Below, piece after piece: positions 15,600-19,196 of a stretch of DNA of 19,196 nt (within the stretch, counting starts at the first letter, position 1; each line of letters starts with the position of its first letter). The position numbers and the translations under genes are program-made. Source of the stretch: Balneolaceae bacterium (GTDB lineage Bacteria; Bacteroidota; Rhodothermia; Balneolales; Balneolaceae); contig SLGL01000097.1 in NCBI GenBank assembly GCA_007123785.1, positions 1-19,196 of the forward strand. Direction: 5' to 3'. The notes beneath the pieces are model-generated. The model saw nothing but the letters and a program-made list of their open reading frames with translations. It was not told the origin of the DNA and made no database searches.

Positions 15600-16325
15600 C
15601 TACATTTTATCCCAAACAACTGTTGTGCCTACCGAAGTGTCTTTGTTTACTACTTTTATAAGGTTGCCCTCTTCATTCATGTTGAAAACAATAATGGGTG
15701 TTTTATTGTCACGGCAAAGTGTAAAAGCTGTAAGGTCCATCACATCAAGCCTTCGGTTGAGAACTTCGTCGCCATCAATGATATCGAACTTCTCGGCATT
15801 ATCGTTTTTTTCAGGGTCAGAGTCGTAAATCCCGTCCACACGTGTTCCCTTCAGAATAACTTCCGATTCAATTTCTATGGCTCTGAGTGAAGCTGCGGTA
15901 TCGGTCGTAAAGTAGGGATTACCGGTTCCTGCTCCGAAAATAATTACACGGCCTTTTTCGAGATGTCGAATTGCACGGCGCCGGATGTATGGCTCGGCAA
16001 TCTCTTCCATTCGAATGGCACTCATAAGCCGGGTATGCACCCCTTTTCGTTCGAGAGCATCCTGCAGGGCCATACTGTTTATCATGGTAGCAAGCATTCC
16101 CATATAGTCTCCCTGTACACGATCCATGCCTTCTGTCGCTCCCCGAACTCCCCTGAAAATATTGCCTCCGCCAATGACAATAGAAACTTCAATGCCCATG
16201 TGCTGGAGGGATTTGATTTCATTTGCGTAATGCGAAAGCATTTTTGCGTCAATTCCGTGTCCCTGTTCACCGAGAAGAGCCTCGCCACTCAGTTTCAATA
16301 AAATTCGCTTATAATGGTCAGCCAA
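15600..16325 (-). CDS. pyrH: uridylate kinase (UMP kinase), TTG start
   Basis: The 241-residue protein phosphorylates UMP to UDP in the cytoplasm, the step leading to UTP for CTP synthase (pyrG at the left edge of the window). It has the amino-acid kinase fold motifs in order: LLKLSGEAL (9-17), IGGGNIFRG (51-59), GDYMGMLAT, FGAGTGNPYFTTD (130-142) and LKGTRVDGIYDSDP. The reading frame starts at TTG (16325-16323); no ATG or GTG lies in frame between it and the essential KLSGE motif, so TTG must be the start or the real N-terminus begins at a still rarer codon. It follows tsf, but a terminator stands between them and a candidate promoter lies at 16375-16398, so it probably begins its own transcript with frr. 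Confidence 0.97.
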   Translation of the reverse strand: MADHYKRILLKLSGEALLGEQGHGIDAKMLSHYANEIKSLQHMGIEVSIVIGGGNIFRGVRGATEGMDRVQGDYMGMLATMINSMALQDALERKGVHTRLMSAIRMEEIAEPYIRRRAIRHLEKGRVIIFGAGTGNPYFTTDTAASLRAIEIESEVILKGTRVDGIYDSDPEKNDNAEKFDIIDGDEVLNRRLDVMDLTAFTLCRDNKTPIIVFNMNEEGNLIKVVNKDTSVGTTVVWDKM

Positions 16326-16374
16326 AATGATAGAAGTTTAATGGGTTAAAAGAACTGTTGTGAAAAAGTTTGCT

Positions 16375-16405
16375 CAAAGGTATCAACCTTTCGTTTCATA
16401 AACCA
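16375..16405 (-). promoter_or_regulatory. candidate promoter of pyrH-frr
   Basis: On the minus strand TACCTTTG (16382-16375) is a perfect match to the Bacteroidota -7 box TAnnTTTG. The -33 position about 20 bases upstream reads TGG within ATGG, a weak match to TTG. Transcription would start near 16368, giving a leader of about 43 nt before the pyrH TTG. A promoter is expected here because tsf is followed by a terminator. Confidence 0.42.
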
Positions 16406-16434
16406 TGTAAAAACGAAACTGGCAAAATAAAGCC

Positions 16435-16468
16435 AAAAAAAAAGCCACCTGAACAGGCAGCTTTTTTT
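16435..16468 (-). terminator. intrinsic terminator after tsf
   Basis: A run of nine A residues plus GCC (16435-16446) pairs with GGC..GC followed by seven T residues (16456-16468): outer stem AAAAAAAGC/GCTTTTTTT, then mismatches and an inner CCT/AGG. On the minus strand it ends in a long T-run and starts 12 bases after the tsf stop at 16481. It probably closes the rplM-rpsI-rpsB-tsf transcript. Confidence 0.75.
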
Positions 16469-16480
16469 GAGAAAATGAAT

Positions 16481-17311
16481 TTAAGATTCACCAAGTTGAA
16501 TACGGTGGAACGACCTCACCGTGGGGGCGTTGTTCTGTTTCAGGTAGTCCTGAACAGAAATACCATTGTCTTTTACAAATTTTTGTTCGAGCAGCACCCG
16601 CTCTTCATAGAACCGGCGAAGCTTGCCTTTGGCGGCCTTTTCTGCAATTTCTGCAGGTTTGCCCTCATTGATGAGCTGCTCTTTTGCAATTTCGAGTTCT
16701 TTTTCTACGACTGTAGCATCCACACCATCACGGGTAACGGCAATCGGGTTCATCGCCGCAATCTGCATGGCTACATCTTTTGCAATCGTTTCATCATCAA
16801 TGCTGCTTTCGAATTCCACAATTACACCAAGCTGGTTACCGGGGTGGATGTAATCAACCAGTGTGCCGGAGGTATTGATGTAAATCACTTTGCTGATTTC
16901 GATCTTTTCACCGATTTTTCCAACCATCTCTTCAAGATGCTTTTCAATAGAAAGTCCGTCAATTTCGATATTTTGAAGTTCAGAGATTGAACCGGCCTCA
17001 TTTTCGAAAGCCGAGTTCAGAAATGCCTGGGCTTTGGCCTGGAAATCATCATTACGCGCTACAAAATCAGTTTCACAGTTTAATTCAATCGCTGAAGCTT
17101 TAGAGCGGTCGTCACTCATTCTAATCAGAATCAGTCCCTGATTGGCTTCGCGGTCAGCCCGTTTTTCGGAAACTTTCTGGCCTTTCTTACGGAGAATTTC
17201 AACCGCTTTGTCAAAATCGCCGTCGGCTTCGGTGAGGGCTTTTTTGCAATCCATCATGCCCGCGCCAGTAGCCTCGCGAAGTTTCATAACATCTTTTGCA
17301 CTGATACTCAT
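16481..17311 (-). CDS. tsf: translation elongation factor Ts
   Basis: EF-Ts releases GDP from EF-Tu so that it can be reloaded with GTP. The 276-residue protein has the N-terminal UBA-like domain with TGAGMMDCKKALTEADGD (15-32) and then the core with ELNCETDFVARND (76-88), whose TDFV motif contacts EF-Tu. The dimer-like core continues through MQIAAMNPIAVTRD, and the C-terminal module has NEGKPAEIAEKAAKGKLRRF and VKDNGISVQDYL. Length and order are normal. It begins 34 bases after rpsB, the universal rpsB-tsf pair, so they should share a transcript. A terminator follows. Confidence 0.98.
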   Translation of the reverse strand: MSISAKDVMKLREATGAGMMDCKKALTEADGDFDKAVEILRKKGQKVSEKRADREANQGLILIRMSDDRSKASAIELNCETDFVARNDDFQAKAQAFLNSAFENEAGSISELQNIEIDGLSIEKHLEEMVGKIGEKIEISKVIYINTSGTLVDYIHPGNQLGVIVEFESSIDDETIAKDVAMQIAAMNPIAVTRDGVDATVVEKELEIAKEQLINEGKPAEIAEKAAKGKLRRFYEERVLLEQKFVKDNGISVQDYLKQNNAPTVRSFHRIQLGES

Positions 17312-17345
17312 ATCTAAAATAGTTTGTCAATTATGGGTTTGCAGA

Positions 17346-18299
17346 TTATTCTTTCTCGGAATCGTCTTCAGTTTTTTCTGCTTTTTCGGCTGGTTTGGCC
17401 TCTTTCTTCTCGTCGCTTTGCGAATCAGCCGAAGAAACTTCTTGTTCCTGGTCTGAATCGCCAGTTTCATCATCAGATTTTTTTCTGCGTCGTTTTCTGC
17501 GTTTAACTTTCACAGTTACGTCATCTTCAGACTTTTGACCCTTGCTATCGTCTGATGATACTTTGGCTTCTTCTGCGGCCTGTTCCATCAGTTCCTCTTC
17601 TTTCATCGCTTCTCGCTCGGCATTTCCTTCAATGATGGCATCGGCAACCAGTGAAGTTACCAGCTGAATGGTTCGGGCCGAGTCGTCATTAGCGGGTACA
17701 ATATAATCGGGTATGTCCGGATCGCTGTTGGTATCCACCATCGCAATAATCGGGATATTCAATTTTACAGCTTCATTGATGGCAATATGTTCCTTAATGG
17801 TATCTACAACGAAAACAGCGCCGGGCAGTCGTGTCATGTTAGCGATACCGCCGAGAGTCTGTTCCAGCTTAATACGTTCGCGTTCAAGCATCAGGCCCTC
17901 TTTTTTGGTGAGTTCATCGAACGTCCCGTCTTGTTTCATTTTTTCGATCTCTTCCATTCGCGAAATACTTTTGCGGACGGTACTGAAATTCGTGAGCATT
18001 CCGCCCAGCCAGCGGTGTGTAACAAAAGGCATCCCACAGCGAATTGCCTCGGTTTTGATGATCTCCTGAGCCTGTTTTTTGGTTCCTACAAAAAGAATGG
18101 TTTTGCCGGAGCGGGAAAGTTTTGCAACCTCTTCAAGAGCTTCTGTGAGGTACTGTTCTGTTTTTTTGAGATCGATAATGTGGATCCCATTTCGGGCCAT
18201 AAAGATGAATTCTTTCATCTTTGGGTTCCATCGGCGGGTAAGGTGACCAAAATGGGCACCGGACTTGAGTAGTTCTTCTACTGATGCAGCTTTAGACAT
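17346..18299 (-). CDS. rpsB: 30S ribosomal protein S2 with long charged C-terminal tail
   Basis: S2 binds the 30S head-body junction and is needed for assembly and initiation. Residues 1-230 are canonical: LLKSGAHFGHLTRRWNPKM (11-29), NGIHIIDLKKT, FVGTKKQAQE, HRWLGGMLTNF, PGAVFVVDTIKEHIAINEA and VDTNSDPDIPDYIVPANDD. After residue 230 an 87-residue tail follows, rich in Glu, Asp, Ser and Lys, with a very basic patch KVKRRKRRRKK at 264-274. E. coli S2 has 241 residues, so the tail is a true extension, probably disordered. It could bind rRNA or mRNA; that is inference. The gene follows rpsI after a structured 176-base spacer and leads into tsf. Confidence 0.98.
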   Translation of the reverse strand: MSKAASVEELLKSGAHFGHLTRRWNPKMKEFIFMARNGIHIIDLKKTEQYLTEALEEVAKLSRSGKTILFVGTKKQAQEIIKTEAIRCGMPFVTHRWLGGMLTNFSTVRKSISRMEEIEKMKQDGTFDELTKKEGLMLERERIKLEQTLGGIANMTRLPGAVFVVDTIKEHIAINEAVKLNIPIIAMVDTNSDPDIPDYIVPANDDSARTIQLVTSLVADAIIEGNAEREAMKEEELMEQAAEEAKVSSDDSKGQKSEDDVTVKVKRRKRRRKKSDDETGDSDQEQEVSSADSQSDEKKEAKPAEKAEKTEDDSEKE

Positions 18300-18332
18300 A
18301 ATTCAGGTATGTGTATGTTTGAGTTTGTCCTC

Positions 18333-18466
18333 TACACAGGTCATTCCCTTGCGCCAATCCCGATAAATATTTATTAAATATCGGAACACCCAACGAAGAG
18401 TCGCTGTGTATGTGTGATTGAGTTTTGTGATTCGTGTAATGGTTATTTACTAACAGAAACAACCAT
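18333..18466 (-). promoter_or_regulatory. structured leader of rpsB (possible S2 control element)
   Basis: The 176-base rpsI-rpsB spacer holds three stems in minus-strand RNA. First, ATGGTTGTTT with AAATAACCAT (18466-18439), 10 bp with one G-U and an 8-base loop. Second, TACACAG (18410-18404) with CTGTGTA (18339-18333). Third, inside the second, CCGATA with TATCGG (18384-18360). No T-run follows any of them, so they are not terminators. The long structured leader before a ribosomal protein gene suggests autoregulation by S2, which is known in other bacteria; homology to those leaders is not shown. Confidence 0.4.
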
Positions 18467-18475
18467 AAATATAAA

Positions 18476-18862
18476 TTACCGCTTGGAGAACTGGAATCTC
18501 TTGCGGGCTTTGGGTTGTCCGTATTTTTTACGTTCAACCATGCGATCGTCTCTTGTAAGAAGTCCGTGTTCTTTCAGAACAGAGTGCTTGTCTTCATTGA
18601 GATCATCTAAAGCACGTGCAAGAGCAAGAGAGACGGCTCCGGCCTGGCCGGTAACGCCGCCGCCGCGAACGGTAACTTTAATATCGTAATTTCCATCAAG
18701 CTCGGTGACGGTAAGCGGAAGTTTGGCAATGTTGAGCCTTGCTTTTGTATTGAAGTGATCTTCAATCTGCTTTCCGTTTATAATAAAGCTGCCGCCTCCA
18801 TTTTTAATGTATAAGCGTGCTGTGGAGGTTTTTCGTCGACCGATATAATTTTCTTGTGCCAT
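18476..18862 (-). CDS. rpsI: 30S ribosomal protein S9
   Basis: The 128-residue protein is full length for S9. It starts with MAQENYIGRRKTSTARLYIK, then NGKQIEDHF, KVTVRGGGVTGQAGAVSLAL (the GQAGA hallmark) and LARALDDL. It ends in the basic tail ERKKYGQPKARKRFQFSKR, whose last lysine-arginine reaches the P-site tRNA in ribosome structures. It starts 9 bases after the rplM stop, the universal rplM-rpsI pair, so both come from one transcript. The spacer to rpsB is long and structured. Confidence 0.98.
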   Translation of the reverse strand: MAQENYIGRRKTSTARLYIKNGGGSFIINGKQIEDHFNTKARLNIAKLPLTVTELDGNYDIKVTVRGGGVTGQAGAVSLALARALDDLNEDKHSVLKEHGLLTRDDRMVERKKYGQPKARKRFQFSKR

Positions 18863-18871
18863 GACTGACGT

Positions 18872-19196
18872 TTAAATCTCTTTAATTTCAGGTTGTTGTG
18901 CAGTGTGGGGATGTACCGGGCCGGCATAAACACGAAGGTTTGTTAATAGCTTTCTGCCAAGCCTGTTTTTGGGGAGCATGCCCCGAACGGCACGGGTAAC
19001 CAGCGAAGTAGGGTCCTTGGCCAGCATGTCTGCGGCTGAGGTAAACTTCTCACCACCGGGGTAACCTGTGTGACGGAAATAGAGCTTGTCGGTCATTTTT
19101 TTACCCGTTAAAGCCACTTTTTCAGCGTTGATCACAATTACATTGTCGCCGGCATCGATATGAGGCGTAAATTCCGGTTTGCGTTTTCCTCTTATA
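18872..19196 (-). CDS. rplM: 50S ribosomal protein L13, C-terminal part (cut by window edge)
   Basis: The frame is open to the right edge, so the start lies outside the window. The 107 visible residues begin IRGKRKPEFTPHIDAGDNV and go on IVINAEKVALTGKKMTDK, then VTRAVRGMLPKNRLGR (the L13 signature region) and LRVYAGPVHPHTAQQPEIKEI. This is L13, an early-assembling 50S protein, missing roughly its first 40 residues. A GTG at 19135 is an internal valine codon and not the start, because the conserved upstream part continues in frame. It is the first visible gene of the rplM-rpsI-rpsB-tsf run. Confidence 0.97.
   Translation of the reverse strand, partial: IRGKRKPEFTPHIDAGDNVIVINAEKVALTGKKMTDKLYFRHTGYPGGEKFTSAADMLAKDPTSLVTRAVRGMLPKNRLGRKLLTNLRVYAGPVHPHTAQQPEIKEI

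Noticed and set aside
19133..19135. GTG as the start of L13
   Set aside because: Conserved L13 sequence (RGKRKPEFTPHIDAGDNV) continues in frame upstream to the window edge.
1..19196. CRISPR arrays, insertion sequences, prophage genes, tRNA or rRNA genes, restriction or toxin-antitoxin systems
   Set aside because: No regularly spaced repeats, transposase or phage motifs, tRNA-like cloverleaf or defence genes were seen on either strand.

Overview
The window reads as chromosomal DNA from a bacterium of the Bacteroidota/Balneolota/Rhodothermota group. The evidence is a TonB-dependent receptor with an N-terminal carboxypeptidase-regulatory-like domain, a DUF2911 protein, several exported or lipoprotein genes, mostly weak Shine-Dalgarno sequences, and candidate promoters of the Bacteroidota type (TTG, about 20 bp, TAnnTTTG). 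A genus cannot be named from sequence reading alone. No insertion sequence, prophage, CRISPR array, tRNA or rRNA gene was seen.

Left part (1-4400): the 5' end of pyrG (CTP synthase) runs off the left edge on the minus strand. An MFS transporter is divergent from it. A 510-base stretch without a convincing gene follows. Next come msrA (with a terminator behind it) and a secreted DUF2911 protein, which converges on a minus-strand gene for a predicted outer-membrane protein of unknown function.

Middle part (4361-11208): the most interesting locus is a minus-strand TonB-dependent receptor gene with a clear thiamine pyrophosphate (TPP) riboswitch in its leader. Between aptamer and start codon lies an apparent switching region: a terminator-like hairpin, then a hairpin that traps a strong Shine-Dalgarno sequence. 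The receptor is therefore predicted to import thiamine or a thiamine precursor across the outer membrane. A candidate promoter sits just upstream of the aptamer and a strong terminator follows the gene, so it looks like a one-gene regulon. Divergent from it are a lipoprotein M28 peptidase with a PDZ domain and a TPR lipoprotein, separated by a gap holding a perfect 19-bp inverted repeat. A minus-strand pair follows: an AraC-family regulator and a small four-helix membrane protein.

Right part (11179-19196): all genes are on the minus strand and are core genes. In transcription order they are rplM (partial), rpsI, rpsB, tsf, a terminator, then pyrH with its own candidate promoter and a TTG start, frr, and finally smc with its terminator. 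This is the conserved ribosomal protein / elongation factor / UMP kinase / ribosome recycling block. Two details stand out: a structured 176-nt rpsI-rpsB spacer that could be an S2 control leader, and a long charged C-terminal tail on S2.

The window is mostly ordinary chromosome. The riboswitch-controlled receptor is the best system candidate; the dyad repeats and the rpsB leader are secondary.
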